Shown one piece after another: positions 53,197-63,600 of a DNA stretch of 64,000 bases. The stretch covers positions 62,001 through 126,000 of the forward strand of contig SADC01001096.1 of assembly GCA_004194705.1 (NCBI GenBank), given 5' to 3'. Numbering within the stretch: position 1 is the first letter of the stretch; the number at the start of each line of letters is the position of its first letter. This DNA comes from Ditylenchus dipsaci. Lineage: Eukaryota > Nematoda > Chromadorea > Rhabditida > Anguinidae. The translations under genes and the position numbers were made by a program. The notes beneath the pieces were generated by a model. It saw only the letters and a program-made list of their open reading frames with translations, was not told the origin of the DNA and ran no database searches.

Positions 53197-54120
53197 CCAA
53201 ACTCTTTGCTCATTCTCCCTCTCTGGTGGTGGACCGCTTCGAATGCCTGCGTCTGGTCAAAGATGATGGGGAAGAATTCCGCCACTACGTCAATCGTCTC
53301 AAGGGTCAGCTCCGTCTGTTCAAATTCAGCTCTCTCAAAGAGGAAGAGTTCAATTGCCTTCTTCTGCTGCTAGGACTCAAGTCAAATCAAGATGCAGCTA
53401 TCCGAACCCGCCTTCTCCATCGAATCAACGAAAAGGAGATGCAGTCAAGTTCGAAGAAATTGTGAAGAAGCTGTCAGCTATCTGTCATTAATCGCCGAAG
53501 CGAAGCATCTGGAAAGAAGTCAGCAGCCTTCCTCCAGCCCGTTCATCAATCAAGTCAGCAAAGCTCAGTTCCGTCAAGTGCCTGCTTTCGCTGTGGTCAA
53601 ATGCATTGGTCAGATGATTGCCGCTCCAAGAATGCTGAATGCCACAAGTGCGGTGAAATTGCTCACCTCAGCAAGCAATGTGACGCAATTTCAGCAGTTC
53701 CGCCAGCCGAAGAAGAAGTTCCAGAAGCAGTTCAAGTCTTCGAATCAATCAAGCTATGGGGTCAACTGCCTTCAAATGCAATCAGTGCAAGTTCAACAGT
53801 TGGGCAAGAAGCCTCAGCTCATCAAGAAGCAAGTGCAAGTCAATGGCCGGTTTGTCCTCTTCACTCTTGACACTGGATCAGAAGTCACAGCAATCAATGA
53901 GGAAACCTATCTAGCATTGGTCGGCCTCCAATTATCGAAGCAAATGGCAGGGTCGTCTCTACAATGGGTCAAGCTGCAAATTCATCGGTGATGGTATCGC
54001 CTCCTCCTCTGCTAATGGTCGCTCAGTCAAGCAAGCTTTTGTGGTGGCTCAACATGGATCAATCACCTCCTAGGGATCAATGCGCTCAAGGCACTAGGAT
54101 TTTGGACGTGCCTTTCAATC
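53181..54120 (+). pseudogene. Second LTR-retroelement gag/protease region, frameshifted
   Basis: The plus strand, GC-richer than the flanks, reads as gag (VVDRFECLRLVKDDGEEFRH, KGQLRLFKF, LLLLGLKSNQDAAIRTRLLH). A CCHC pair sits in a second frame at 53585-53690 (CFRCGQMHWSDDCRSKNAEC, CHKCGEIAHLSKQC). The retropepsin motif FTLDTGSEVTAINEE is in a third (about 53860-53905). VVAQHGSIT and INALKALGF follow near 54040-54100. At least three frame changes. Organisation agrees with Ty3/gypsy; no reverse transcriptase is present. Confidence 0.8.
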
Positions 54121-54738
54121 AGCAGCGATCAAGGAAAAGCACCAGCCTTCTCAGTTCCGTCAGTCAAAGGGAATCAACCTGCTACAGCTCAGCTCAACTG
54201 GTAGCCAGGACCTCAGCAGCTTCCAGTGGTCGCAGCAGCAAGCCTTCGTCGCCGTGCTCATCTGTGGACTCATGCACTGGAAAAGCAACTGCTCACATCG
54301 CAAGTCAAGAACAAGACGTTCCAAGCAGCCTGTTGGTCGTCTTCCAAGCTCTCAGTTGCCGTCCTCTTCTCAAGTGCAGCCTGCCAAGAAGAAAGTGACC
54401 AGTAAAGCAACTCGTCTTCCAGCAAATGTCGTCTCCGAAACAGCTCCGCTTCCAATCATCAATCAAGGGAAGGAGCGGACGCGTCATCATGCTCATCAGT
54501 CTCGCCGGCAAGCAAGTGTCTTCCCAGTCAGCTCCGCTTCAAGGAAAGGGAATGGAACATTGTGCTCACATCTTCAGTCACAGCAGAGATTCAGCAGCCA
54601 ATGGTCGGTATAGGGAACGGTCAAAGAAGCCTCAAGTGCCAATCTGCGACAGTCCAAGTTCCTCGGCCAGATCCAAGCTCCAATGCTGCAAGAAAGAAAC
54701 AAATCTCCTATTCTTCAGAATCTCTGTCCACCCAACCC
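54120..54738 (+). pseudogene. Rearranged retroelement interior
   Basis: Composition and codon look continue from the gag/protease part, with Ser/Gln-rich frames in all phases and no recognisable domain. Phrases such as CAAGCAAGC and TCAGTCAAG recur. It probably results from internal deletions joining gag/pol pieces to the 3' end; it is not taken as a separate gene. Confidence 0.4.
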
Positions 54739-54905
54739 ATTGTACGGGGGAAGGTGTTGTGTACTGTGTTTGAATCACCATTTGTCTTGTAGTGATTCAA
54801 ACGTGTTGTTAGTATATAGGGTCTGAACGTCTGTGTTCAGATCAGTTTGTGTCCGAATAAAGCTATTAAGCAGTCGTGTGCTCTCGTCTCTCTCTCAGCT
54901 ACCAA
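54739..54905 (+). repeat. Probable 3' LTR (partial)
   Basis: TGTACGGGGGAAGGTG begins a stretch with TAGTATATAGGG, AATAAAGC at 54857 and a CTCGTCTCTCTCTCAGC end, the order of a U3-R-U5 segment with promoter and poly(A) signals. The 5' LTR was not found. End points are approximate. Confidence 0.5.
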
Positions 54906-54924
54906 CCAAGGATACAACATAAAC

Positions 54925-55965
54925 TTTCATACTTTACTTTTGAAGGAAGAAGCTGGAGAAGCAGATGTGGATGAACAAGACCGCAGCCCGCAGTTTTTCA
55001 TCATTCAAAAAGATCAAATTTTACAATTGTTTCAGAGATTTTTTTCATGTGGTGGTAAGATAAGCTCAAAAGTTAGACTTTCTACATGTGCTACCAACCT
55101 CAAAGTGAAATAACGTTGCTCTATTCGTGATGTGGTGAAAAAATTGAGTGAACAACAGATGATTGAAAACACAGAGCAAAGCCTGGGAACACTTCGACTC
55201 ATTGCTGCTGCCAACGTGGCACTGTAGCATATCCTGTAAAATGCTAATGTTCATGCGCATATTTATTTTGTGGTTCAGGAGCTTTCAACGTTGCTTGACG
55301 TTGCTTGAATAGCAGGCTTGAGCTCGACCACTTTCCAGAGGCACTCTTCTTTTTAGTCTGGCCTGTTATTGAAGCTGAGTACAAAACACAAAAAGTCTCT
55401 CAATCAAACGTCAGCAAACGCACAATAAACCCCATGAACATATCGGGAGATTTACAGATAGTTTTGAAAGCTATCGACGTAAATCAAAATTGTCAAATTT
55501 AGAAAGAAAAGTTTGAAAAAGTTTTGTGTGCTGGCATTCCTCTGAATCACCACACCAAGAGCATGTATTGCTCAATCTAGCCTCTAGTGCATACGGCGTA
55601 ATATCGAATGTTATTACTTCTTCCCAATTTCTGTCAGATATCGTAAAACTAAATGGTGATAGCAGCACTTCTTATGTAGAATCCTTCAACTCAATTGCAA
55701 TCATCTATAGACCGAAACGGAAATTACAGCAAAGAAATATTCTTTTCTAATTTTGCAGAGAGTATTAAATTTAAGCGCGAAAAAAGGGTTTCATGCAAGG
55801 ACTCAACTTGCTGCATTGCACTTCAATGAGAATAGAAAAGCCGAAATGAGAGGAGAGCGAGTTGTTCAAAACATGAGAATGTGTTTTTCGAAGGCTGCAA
55901 ATAAGAACGTCCCGAAAAAAATCAGACGTCAATCCAGCATCCAGTGGAAAAGAGAATAGTAGATA
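54925..55965 (+). pseudogene. Decayed transposase-like coding region
   Basis: Broken plus-strand frames give protein-like pieces: EEAGEADVDEQDRSPQFFII with KDQILQLFQRFFSCGG (54945-55050); VVKKLSEQQMIENTEQSLGT (55123-55185); SRLELDHFPEALFFLVWPVI (55308-55380); CWHSS (55526-55540); TSYVESFNSIAIIYRPKRKL (55668-55727); ARTQLAALHFNENRKAEMRG (55797-55856). The ES.N....Y.PKR and R..LA.LHFNEN phrases recall large animal transposon proteins, but the exact family could not be named. In-frame stops are at several places. Confidence 0.45.
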
Positions 55966-56227
55966 AGGTAGTCGAAAGAAGAAAACAACACCTGACAATC
56001 CTCATGATTTGGACACAGAAACGCTGAATGATGGCTACAATTTGGAGAATCGGTTTGATCTAGAAGGAGACGAAGAATCAGATTACGACCAAGAAGAAAA
56101 TTTATATCAATGACTTACCATTCGCTGTTGTTGTACAAGAAGATAAATATGTTGCATGCAGGTCCCGCAAAAAGTCAGACCGCTAATTTTGAGACGATTT
56201 AAAAACACCGTGAAAATATTCAAACTG

Positions 56228-56583
56228 AAAACTTAATCTAAATTATTTTGTCTTCATACGAAAAGGTGGTGCCCGGGAATTCAAATATTTGAAATCGAAA
56301 GTGACGGGCGTGGGCATGCCCCTTTAAAATTTCCAGTGAGCTCACCAAGGTAACTTTGATTGAGAGTAATCAAAATTAAATTTTCGCAGATAAAAATTAA
56401 AATCAAAAACTTAATCTAAAATTATTTTGTCTTCATACGAAAAGGTGGTGCCCGGGAATTCAAATATTTGAAATCGAAAGTGACGGGCGTGGGCATGCCC
56501 CTTTAAAATTTCCAGTGAGCTCACAAGGTAACTTTGATTGAGAGTAATCAAAATATTAAATTTCGCAGATAAAAATAAAAATC
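56228..56583. repeat. Tandem duplication of a 178-bp MITE segment
   Basis: Two nearly identical units, 56228-56405 and 56406-56583, each read AAAACTTAATCTAAA, GAAAAGGTGGTGCCCGGGAA, GTGACGGGCGTGGGCATGCC, CCTTTAAAATTTCCAGTGAG and TTGATTGAGAGTAATC-like sequence. The GGGCATGCCCCTTTAA part is the TTAA-MITE terminus also seen at 3225. Confidence 0.88.
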
Positions 56584-56669
56584 TGGCAGCACATTACAGA
56601 CCCAAAAATAAAAATTAGATAAAGATCTCAAATATCAAAATTGAAATTTTTTTTTGGGAAAAAAATATA

Positions 56670-56918
56670 CCGTATTTCCTGTAATAAGGCGGCACCCTCT
56701 AATAAGGCGGCACCCCAACTTCGAGGGTCTATATCTCGAAGCAGAGTAAATATTTGGTTTTCTGTTTGATGCGTTTTCTTAACTCCTACGAGCTCTACCG
56801 ATTCTAATTTTTAGATTTTGGTTGAGCACCCAAAAATATGGAGGTTGAATTCGAATTTTTCGGATTTTCAGGGGTTTGAAAAATAATGCGGCATGCCGCC
56901 TTATTACAGGAAATACGG
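56670..56918. mobile_element. TACCGTATTT-family MITE, word AATAAGGCGGCACC
   Basis: A complete 249-bp TA-flanked copy. Left: CCGTATTTCCTGTAATAAGG with the word twice. Right: GCGGCATGCCGCCTTATTAC then AGGAAATACGG. The usual CTC before AAT is CTG here, and the right end has the matching CAG, a paired change. The core matches 29.3 kb (CTCCTACGAGCTCTACCGAT, GAGCACCCAAAAATATGGAG). Confidence 0.92.
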
Positions 56919-57103
56919 TAGTACAGTTTCTAATTTTCACTCAACTGTGAGTGCAAACACTGTTTATAATTTATTCGAGCTGCGTGGACATGGGCTTCCA
57001 GATGTGCTATTACATTATTACACTTGATTTGAAAATATTGAAAATAAAAAAAACCCCCGAAAATTTCTCTTTTTCAAGTCTGGGCTGTGATCTTCTTGCG
57101 TAC

Positions 57104-57561
57104 CAGGGGTGGAACGGAATTCCGATTTCCGTCTTCCGATTTCCGGCACTTTTTCTCTTCCGTTTTCCGATTTCCGAAAAAATAGGGCGAATTTCGGGAA
57201 TTTCGGAAGAGAATAGTTCACTTAAAAAATATTTTCGAAGTATTTCGGCAGAAATGTCTTTTAAGGAAATGGAAGTTACAGCTTTGCGGAGACCTTCGGT
57301 CCACAAATATCTTAGTGCGCCACCTGGTTCTCAAGAAAGTGAGCGTTTCTTTTCAACTGCTGGATTCATTGTAAATGATCTCATAAAAAGCGGATGCGGA
57401 TGCATGTGTACAACATTAAATTTTGGCACCAGGAAATTTTTTGAATTTCTTCCGATTTCCGTCTTCCGATTTCCGGCAGTTTTTTTCTTCCGGTTTTGAG
57501 AATTTTCTACTTCCGGTTCCGATTTTTGTTCCGACTTTTTTTGTCTTCCGTTCCAGCCCTG
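57104..57561. mobile_element. hAT element remnant with transposase tail and TTCCGATTTCCG words
   Basis: TTGCGTAC flanks both sides (57096-57103, 57562-57569). Ends CAGGGGTGGAACGGAA and TTCCGTTCCAGCCCTG. Next to both ends run words of the type TTCCGATTTCCGTCTTCCG. Between them is a hAT C-terminus (57236-57395). This is the only 8-bp-target element here that carries transposase sequence. Confidence 0.9.
57236..57395 (+). pseudogene. hAT transposase dimerisation-domain fragment
   Basis: The frame reads KYFRSISAEMSFKEMEVTAL, then HKYLSAPPGSQESERFFSTA and GFIVNDLIKS. The sequence YLS.PPGS.ESER.FSTAG.IV is the conserved C-terminal block of hAT transposases, which mediates dimerisation. The rest of the protein is deleted and the frame then runs into the word array. 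Confidence 0.85.
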
Positions 57562-57665
57562 TTGCGTACTAAGGGTGTGTGAAACATTGAGCACAGAATC
57601 TGATAGCTCTGTTGATTAGCTTCGATACTAAAATGGTGAAATAAATGGTCATATGACGGGTCATA

Positions 57666-58275
57666 TTGGGTTGCTGCATAATTATCGGGACATTTATTTA
57701 TTGACCAAAATATAAAAAGCATTACAATTCATTCAAAATATTTTTTTGATAAATTTGTTACTCAGGAGCATATTCTCCATCCACTTCAATCACTGCTTCC
57801 CATTTAGTCGGATGACGATCGATTCCCCGTGCCCAAAAGTCTCGCTCTCCATTCTTCTCCACAATCCATGCTTTTACATCAGTCACCAGCTCTTCCAGGG
57901 TTACGAAGACCTTTCCCACTAGCCGATTTTTCGAGGAGCGGTTGAGGTGGTAGTCTGTAGGCGCCTCAGTGGGTGAGGCAGAAGATCCCACCTATACTCA
58001 GCAATCTCCGTCTTCACTCTATTCTCCAAATGAGGTTTGGCGTTGTCGTGTTGAAAAAACCTTGTTCTTCTTTCCTGATTAATGGAATTTGCATTGTCCG
58101 CTTTCTCGAAGTGATAAAGCATAATATGCCGAAGGTGAATACGATTAGTAACACGCATTTTCATTGACTAATTAGCCAGAAATGATAGCGTAAACAAAAT
58201 GCTAACATAATGCCAACTAACCAATATTAGCACGAGTGCCAATTTAAATGTCCCGATAATTATGCAGCAACCCAA
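57666..58275. mobile_element. Internally deleted mariner element
   Basis: TA-flanked ends TTGGGTTGCTGCATAATTAT and complement bound 610 bp. On the minus strand both ends of the transposase remain (next entry) with the middle deleted. The left 410 bp, with 270 bp of upstream flank, are duplicated at 8948-9632. Confidence 0.9.
57758..58164 (-). pseudogene. Mariner transposase, N- and C-termini joined
   Basis: Starts MKMRVTNRIHLRHIMLYHFE (58164), the N-terminal HTH region. It jumps to FFQHDNAKPHLENRV, which carries the catalytic-region HDNA.PH, and W.LLPHP, then changes frame and loses the usual YSPDL. It continues TDYHLNRSSKNRLVGK to WEAVIEVDGEYAPE (57758). Only the middle third, with the first catalytic Asp, is missing outright. 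Non-functional. Confidence 0.85.
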
Positions 58276-58289
58276 TATAACCAGCCATT

Positions 58290-58390
58290 TTTTGCCAAAC
58301 GATTGCAAAAGTCAACTTGTCAAACGATTAACTCGCCAAAAAAAACTCGCCAATCGATTAACTCGCCAATTTTATCTCAATAAACGATAA
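58290..58390. repeat. AACTCGCCAATCGATT word array
   Basis: Six blocks of TCAAACGATT / AACTCGCCAA type lie head to tail just outside the mariner right end. The partner arm was not found. Confidence 0.55.
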
Positions 58391-58534
58391 GCGGAATGGA
58401 ATCGGACATCCCCGGATGTTTTTTAAAGTCTAGCTCTAACTAAATATAACTTTGTTTTCTGTTTAATACCTCAAATGGAAGCCTAGAATCTTGGCTAAAT
58501 TTTGTGTATATAAAAAAGGTAAAAAATAAGATTT

Positions 58535-58910
58535 GCACTCAGTGGCAGTGTTTCCAGTGCGGCCGAAAAAGAGGGGTCAAAAAGCCGAAGCATCTGCTTT
58601 TACCAAATTTATGAATAGCTGAGAAAATAAATATGCTCATCAACAGTTTTTAAAAAAAGCAGACCGCGATTTTTTTTTCACAATTTTTCTTTGCTTTTGG
58701 AAAAGCGTAATTAATTTGATGATTTTTCTCGGCTTTTTAAAAAGCATATTTAATTTCAAAAATTTTCTCGGCTTTTAAAAAGCCGAAAAATTTAATGAAA
58801 TTTTTCGGCTTTTCGAAAAAGCCGATAATTTTCGATCATTTTCTCGGCTTTTTGAAACAGCCGATATTTTGATGATGTTTCTCGGCTTTTTGAAAAAGCT
58901 TGATGTGGGT
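58535..58910. repeat. CTCGGCTTTTTGAAAAAGCCGA word array with hAT-like start
   Basis: CAGTGTTTCCAGTGCGGCCG at 58546 looks like a hAT terminus. From 58670 the word CTCGGCTTTTTGAAAAAGCC recurs five times, each a small palindrome. A related array plus the inverted end ACTGGAAACACTG lies at 61930-62272, so the two may be parts of one family. Confidence 0.55.
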
Positions 58911-58919
58911 CTTGATGTT

Positions 58920-59060
58920 TTAAGCTACGTTCACATAACCCAAAATCTCGCACCCACACTCACACCCACACCAGACCCACACTGTGTTCACAATAACATT
59001 TGAAAATCCCGCACTCACACTAATCCCGCACTCACACTCACCCTGTTCACAATCAGATTT
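58920..59060. repeat. GTTCACA-ended words CCCGCACTCACACTCACC
   Basis: TAAGCTACGTTCACATAACC starts an array of CACCCACACTCACACCC-like words with GTGTTCACAATAAC and CTGTTCACAATCAG inside. The start matches that of the 14301 MITE (GCTACGTTCACAATGA). Confidence 0.5.
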
Positions 59061-59069
59061 TCAAATCGG

Positions 59070-59320
59070 AGCAGTTTCGGTATACACCCCAGTCAAGTTC
59101 GGTATACTCCCCCAGTCAAGTTCGGTATACACCCTCCAGTTTGCCTTGGTCCCCAAGCTGATTTTTTTTTTAAATTTCCGAATTTTTTTCAACCCAATAA
59201 AAAAACAGCGTTCAAAAATTTCGAAAATTTTTTTCAAAAAATCAGCTTGGGAGACAAGGCAAACTGGGGGTGTATACCGAACTTGAGTGGGGGGTGTATA
59301 CCGAAACTTAGCCTTCAAAT
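59070..59320. repeat. Foldback with GGTATACACCCCAGTCAAGTTC words
   Basis: Left 59075-59165, three copies of CAGTCAAGTTCGGTATACAC, then TTTGCCTTGGTCCCCAAGCT. The right half mirrors these to 59311. The loop contains GAAAAATTCGG/CCGAATTTTTT. Confidence 0.8.
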
Positions 59321-59466
59321 CCATACTCACCGAGCCTGGTACTCGTCCATTGTGTTGCGTTCTAGAAAATTTATCAGCAAGTCCTTGATTTTTTTGATAT
59401 TAATATATTTTTTTCACTTAGTTGATGACCGACACACAGAAGTGCAGTGTCGCGTGCGAGCTCTTA

Positions 59467-59831
59467 AAGGACCATTGCCGTCTACGGCCACGGAAATTTG
59501 GGCTTTTTGAATTGGGGGGGACAGCTAAATTACTGCAAAAATATTTTTTGAATTATTTTTTATTTTCATTTTAAGTTATAATTCATGTGTATTGGTCAAA
59601 CCGAGTCTTCCAGAACTATAAGTAAGTTGTAGTGCAGTGGCTGTGTTAGATCTTGTCCGATCTGGCAAAGCTAAGCAACGTTGGGCTCGACCAGTAGATT
59701 GTTCAAAATTTTGGAAAATTTTAATTTGCATACAAAAAAATTCAAAAAATATTTTCGCAGTAATTTAGCTGTCCCCCGCCAATTCAAAAGTCCAAATTTC
59801 TGTTGCCGTAGACGGCAATGGTGCTTTAAGA
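59467..59831. mobile_element. TTAA-flanked MITE in a NAP1-like exon (copy 1)
   Basis: TTAA sits at both edges; ends AGGACCATTGCCGTCTACGG and complement. Arms include GAATTGGGGGGGACAGCTAA facing TTAGCTGTCCCCCGCCAATT. TTAA target and short ends are piggyBac-like. The loop (59560-59720) has no gene. Confidence 0.8.
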
Positions 59832-59891
59832 AGTACCAATTGGAGAGTATCGACTTGAAAGCAAGTTCTATCATCGAGTTCATGAGCTTAA

Positions 59892-60124
59892 AGGGCCTGA
59901 CCTCTTCCTACTCGGTGGTCCCCGCCAATTCAAAAATTTTCCCTTGATTATTGGACTTCTGTACGGATTTTTCCGCTAGGTTTCTAACAAAACTAAGCCT
60001 AAAATTTGATTTCAGGCCTAGTTTTGTTAGAAACGTGGCGGAAAAATCCGTACAGAAGTCCAATGATCAAGGGAAAATTTTTGAATTGGCGCGGAACCAC
60101 CGAGTAGGAAGAGGTCAGGCCCTT
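59892..60124. mobile_element. TTAA-flanked palindromic MITE in a NAP1-like exon (copy 2)
   Basis: Ends AAGGGCCTGACCTCTTCCTA and complement next to TTAA. It is an almost perfect palindrome of 115-bp arms meeting at GCCTAAAATTTGATTTCAGGC. A half copy is at 16540-16655; related arms are at 34.35 and 35.6 kb. Confidence 0.88.
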
Positions 60125-61075
60125 TAAGAAGGAATTTCAACCTTTGTTCAATTCCATCAATCTCAAGGTCAGTTGATTCGATTTTCCGCTGACTTATTCA
60201 TGCCGTTAGTGTTCCGTTTCTAGTGCGAAGCCGTAGTCGTCGGAAAACATGAGCCTGCTGATGAGGAGTGTGACGTTCCGTTGATTCAGAACCTTGACGA
60301 GGATGAGCTTCAGGTATTTCCCTTATTCTGTCTTTATATCTTCAAAGATGAAGCGCCTTTCTTAGAAGTTGGAAATTAATGCTCCAATCGAGGGAACACC
60401 ATCGAAGGGAGTGCCGGCATTTTGCTTCCATGCTATGAACAACATGTCGCAGATCAGTGATATGATCAGTGAGTACGATGCCTCCATCCTGAAGTTTCTT
60501 GTCGACATCTCGTTGCAAGTTTATACAGATCCCACTATGAGTATCTTTGATCCAGCTATGCATGTAGTTTAATCTTTGGATTCCAGGGTTTTCGCTGCTA
60601 TTTCACTTTGCTGGGAATCCTTATTTCACGAATACTGTCTTGACCAAGCATTACGAGCTGAAGACCGCACCGAACAACGGTACGTTAGACGTGCTTCGTG
60701 ATCCACAGTGTCAAATTTTGTATATTATAGACGACCCTTTTGGTTTCGATGTCCCACCCGTGATAAAGAGATGACCTGAAAAATGGCTTTGGGTCGTTCT
60801 TTTCTTTTTGATTTTCTTTTGTAACCCCAAAACCTATTTTCGGACTATCTTAAGCCACCGTTTAGCCACCCAAGTGTGAGGTTGGATAGGACCACCTAAG
60901 TGTGGAGTTGGATAGGACCACAATATGTGTAGTCACGATTCTAGGCTTTCGACACGATTCTAGGCTAACATACAGAGAAAATACGATTTAATTAGGACCA
61001 TAGAACAGTACTAGTCATCTTCATCTGTTTCATCCATTTATCATGCTCTATTATGTCACTTTTAAAAATCATAGT

Positions 61076-61905
61076 GGCTGTAGGAACTTTCGTAACAAGA
61101 CAATTTCGTAAGAGCGAACTTTCGTAAGAGCGAACTTTCGTAAGAAACATTTTCGTAAGAAACATTTTCGTAACAGCGAAAATTCGTAAGAAAGATTTTC
61201 GTAAGAGCGAATTTTCGTAAGAAACTTTTTCGTAACAGCGAATTTTCGTAACAAATTTCTTTCGTAAGAGGAAATAATCGAAATTTTTTCACTTTTAATC
61301 AATTTTTCTAATTCAGGATTTCATCTGATTCATTTGTTTTGCCCTTTCTGTCACTGTTTGACACTTCGAACAGTTAATTATATGACTATTAACTGTATGA
61401 GCAAAAAAGTTGGTAAGCATAGGTCATATGACTGAAAATTTTGATAATTAGTTGACCCCCAGATTTTTCATCCATTAGGAGACCAGCAGAAATACCCAAA
61501 AGCATGGTGAAAAACTCCGAGCTAGAATTCATATATTATATACTACACATAGCTATTTCCCATTAGTGGCATGTATAGTGCAGTAGGTAAGTTGATGGAA
61601 TGAACTTTTTTCACCAGTGGTTCGATTCCACCCTCTGACTGTTTCATTTTTTCTTGACTATTTTTGGTCAAAACATCACAGAAGCTATAAGAAACATCAA
61701 AGGAGGATCAAAAAGCAAAAAAAGCAACTTAAAATATCACTAATGTTACTGAAAACCGCGTTACGAAAAAGCTTGTTACGAAAATTCGCTGTTACGAAAA
61801 AGTTTCTTGCGAAATTCGCTCTTACGAAAAAAATTTCTTACGAAAATTCGCTTTTACGAAAATTCGCTCTTACGAAATTGTCTTGTTACGAAAGTTCCTA
61901 CAGCC
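61076..61905. mobile_element. hAT-like foldback with TTTCGTAAGAGCGAA words
   Basis: ATCATAGT flanks both sides (61068-61075, 61906-61913). Ends GGCTGTAGGAACTTTCGTAA and complement. Arms (61076-61280 and 61755-61905) repeat TTTCGTAAGAGCGAA and TTTCGTAACAGCGAA. Between them are non-repetitive DNA and a tRNA-like head at 61570-61640 (TAGTGCAGTAGGTAAGTT, GTGGTTCGATTCCAC). Confidence 0.9.
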
Positions 61906-61919
61906 ATCATAGTAGTCGG

Positions 61920-62335
61920 CCAAACGAAACTTTAGAAAAAAGCATAATTAATAACTATGCTTTCCATAATTTGGAAAAGGCATAATAAATAACTACAACT
62001 TGAAAAAGCATAGTTATTTTCTCTTATGGCTTTGCAGTTGGCAAAAAGTTCTCGGCTAAACTCAAGTAACAAATAAGCAGAAATAATTTTTCTGCTTTTT
62101 CCCGCAATTTTTTTAGCCGAATAAAACAATATGCTAACACAATAGTTTTGAAAAAGCAGATTGAATTTCTCGGTTTTTTTCGCGGCATATTTAATTTAAA
62201 AAATTTTCTCGGCTTTTTTTGGCGCCCTTTTTTTTGCCCAAATAACTATGCTTTTTCAAAAACTGGAAACACTGCTCAGTGGTAGTCGGACCTACGATCC
62301 TAGGAGATGCGTATATAAAAACCCATCCCCACTTT
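61920..62335. repeat. TAACTATGCTTTTTC words, hAT-like end and minus-strand SINE head
   Basis: Blocks AATAACTATGCTTT and AAAGCATAGTTATT alternate at 61940-62035 and 62240-62260, ending ACTGGAAACACTG. CTCGGCTTTTTT words lie at 62165-62225. A SINE head on the minus strand follows (62275-62335, TATACGCATCTCCTAGGATC, TAGGTCCGACTACCACTG). Confidence 0.6.
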
Positions 62336-62399
62336 AAAAACTTCTATATAGTAAGTCTTATTTGAGAACTCTTCTGAAGACGTTGATTCAAGTGTGTGA

Positions 62400-62930
62400 T
62401 CTTGTGATCTTATTAGATGGGAGAGGCTATTAGTTTAGGGCATCAGGGCATCATAATTAGGGCATCATATGCCGAACAAATGTTGTAAATTTCAGAATTA
62501 TAGCACCAGTACCAGCTCAAGGCACTGACTTTAACAATTTTGTCTAGACGGTCAAAGTAATAAAACATAAAAAGGACCTGGACAGCCTCTAAAACCAATA
62601 CATGGAGATGTTGAACATAGTGTTGAATATTGTTGTCTACCGCATATAGAAACTCTTGTATAATGCTGTTTTATACATCCAGAATTCACTTTCGAGCGAT
62701 TTGTGTCTAAGGTGGGGAGCCGATTCAGCGGCAGAAAAAATAGCAGCGGAAAAACGGCGGAATTTTATATAGAGATTTATGTGTGTTTGCTTTGTAAGCT
62801 CAAATTCTCACACCATATTCGTGTCCTGAGTTCAAGTTCAAGTTTTTGCAAATTTTAAATGTCTTGTGTCGCCACATTTTCAAAGCTGATTTCGAAGAAA
62901 CAAGTGAAGTAACTAGAAGTCACAGATCAG
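62400..62930. other. Interval with a worn core-B fragment, no gene
   Basis: 62625-62720 resembles part of core B (TTGTCTACCGCATATAGAAA, TTTCGAGCGATTTGTGTCTAAGG), cut before the hairpin tip. No coding signal elsewhere. Confidence 0.45.
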
Positions 62931-62935
62931 GTACA

Positions 62936-63331
62936 CAGGGTGGCCAGATGCAAAATCTTCAAAGCAGGATTTTGATGTCGAAAAGCAGGATTTCGAAACA
63001 AAAAATCTGCAAAAAGCAGGAATGAACATATTTATTCGCTGAACTTCATCACTGAACTTCTTACTTCGCTTAACCGTACTGAATATAGGGAACATTCTGA
63101 AAAAACAGAATTAGAAAACGGCTAGAAAATATGTGCAAATAAGAAAAGTGAAAAGTAGAATTAATTTGGAATACAAAGGAATACAATTATTCAAAGAAAT
63201 TTACATTGACTCGTTGACTTAATAACACATGCAAAAATGTGCGAAAATTCCTGCTTTTTCACTGTCGAAAAGCAGATTTCAAAACCAAAAAGCAGGAAAT
63301 TCCTGCTAAAGCAGGACATCTGGCCACCCTG
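62936..63331. mobile_element. hAT-like MITE with AAAAGCAGGATTTC words
   Basis: CAGGTACA flanks both sides (62928-62935, 63332-63339). Ends CAGGGTGGCCAGATG and CATCTGGCCACCCTG. Words AAAAGCAGGATTTCGA and complement run at 62955-63025 and 63250-63315. Centre 220 bp, no gene. Confidence 0.9.
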
Positions 63332-63511
63332 CAGGTACAGTATAACAGGCGTCTGATTACCAAAAAAAACAATTATAAACAAATTCAAGCGTTTTTTATT
63401 TTCGAATTCGAATTTTTCAAGATAAAATTTTTTCCACATTGTGTTTTTCAATAAAAAATAATCTTGATTTGGGAATCCGAATCTTCACCGCTAACAAGAA
63501 AAAAAGAAGCG

Positions 63512-63600
63512 CCTCCTCCCAAAAAGCGCCCCTCTCTAATAAGCGCCCCCTCTGGTCAAAGGTTGAAAAATAAGCGCCCCGGGTGATTGGAGACAATACG
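63512..63600. mobile_element. TACCGTATTT-family right end, word AAGCGCC with changed CACCCG hairpin
   Basis: AAGCGCCCCTCTCTAATAAGC, GTTGAAAAATAAGCGCCCC / GGGTGATTGG, then AGACAATACGG and TA. Core and left end are missing. Confidence 0.6.

Larger units (their letters stand above)
59421..60775 (+). pseudogene. NAP1-like (nucleosome assembly protein) gene fragment split by two TTAA MITEs
   Basis: Coding pieces in order: DDRHTEVQCRVRALK (59421-59466, after TTCACTTAG); KYQLESIDLKA then, one frame over, FYHRVHEL (59832-59891); KKEFQPLFNSINLK (60125-60167); CEAVVVGKHEPADEECDVPL (60222-60315); the NAP core KGVPAFCFHAMNNMSQISDM and YDASILKFLVDISLQVY (60366-60540); RFSLLFHFAGNPYFTNTVLT (60586-60680); and DDPFGFDVPPVIKR before TGA near 60774. 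NAP1 proteins are histone chaperones. Two MITEs sit in exons at TTAA, a base is missing near 59866, and the acidic tail is absent, so the locus looks dead. The flanks of each MITE restore the reading when it is left out. Confidence 0.8.

Noticed and set aside
53964..54792. Several overlapping Ser-rich frames as a novel gene
   Set aside because: They continue the composition of the retroelement and include worn protease sequence; no single frame is favoured.
60556..60585. Frameshift in the NAP1-like gene after DPTM
   Set aside because: A 46-nt intron (GTATCT...TTCCAG) in phase 1 gives the expected RFSLLFHFAGNPYF, so no frameshift is needed there.
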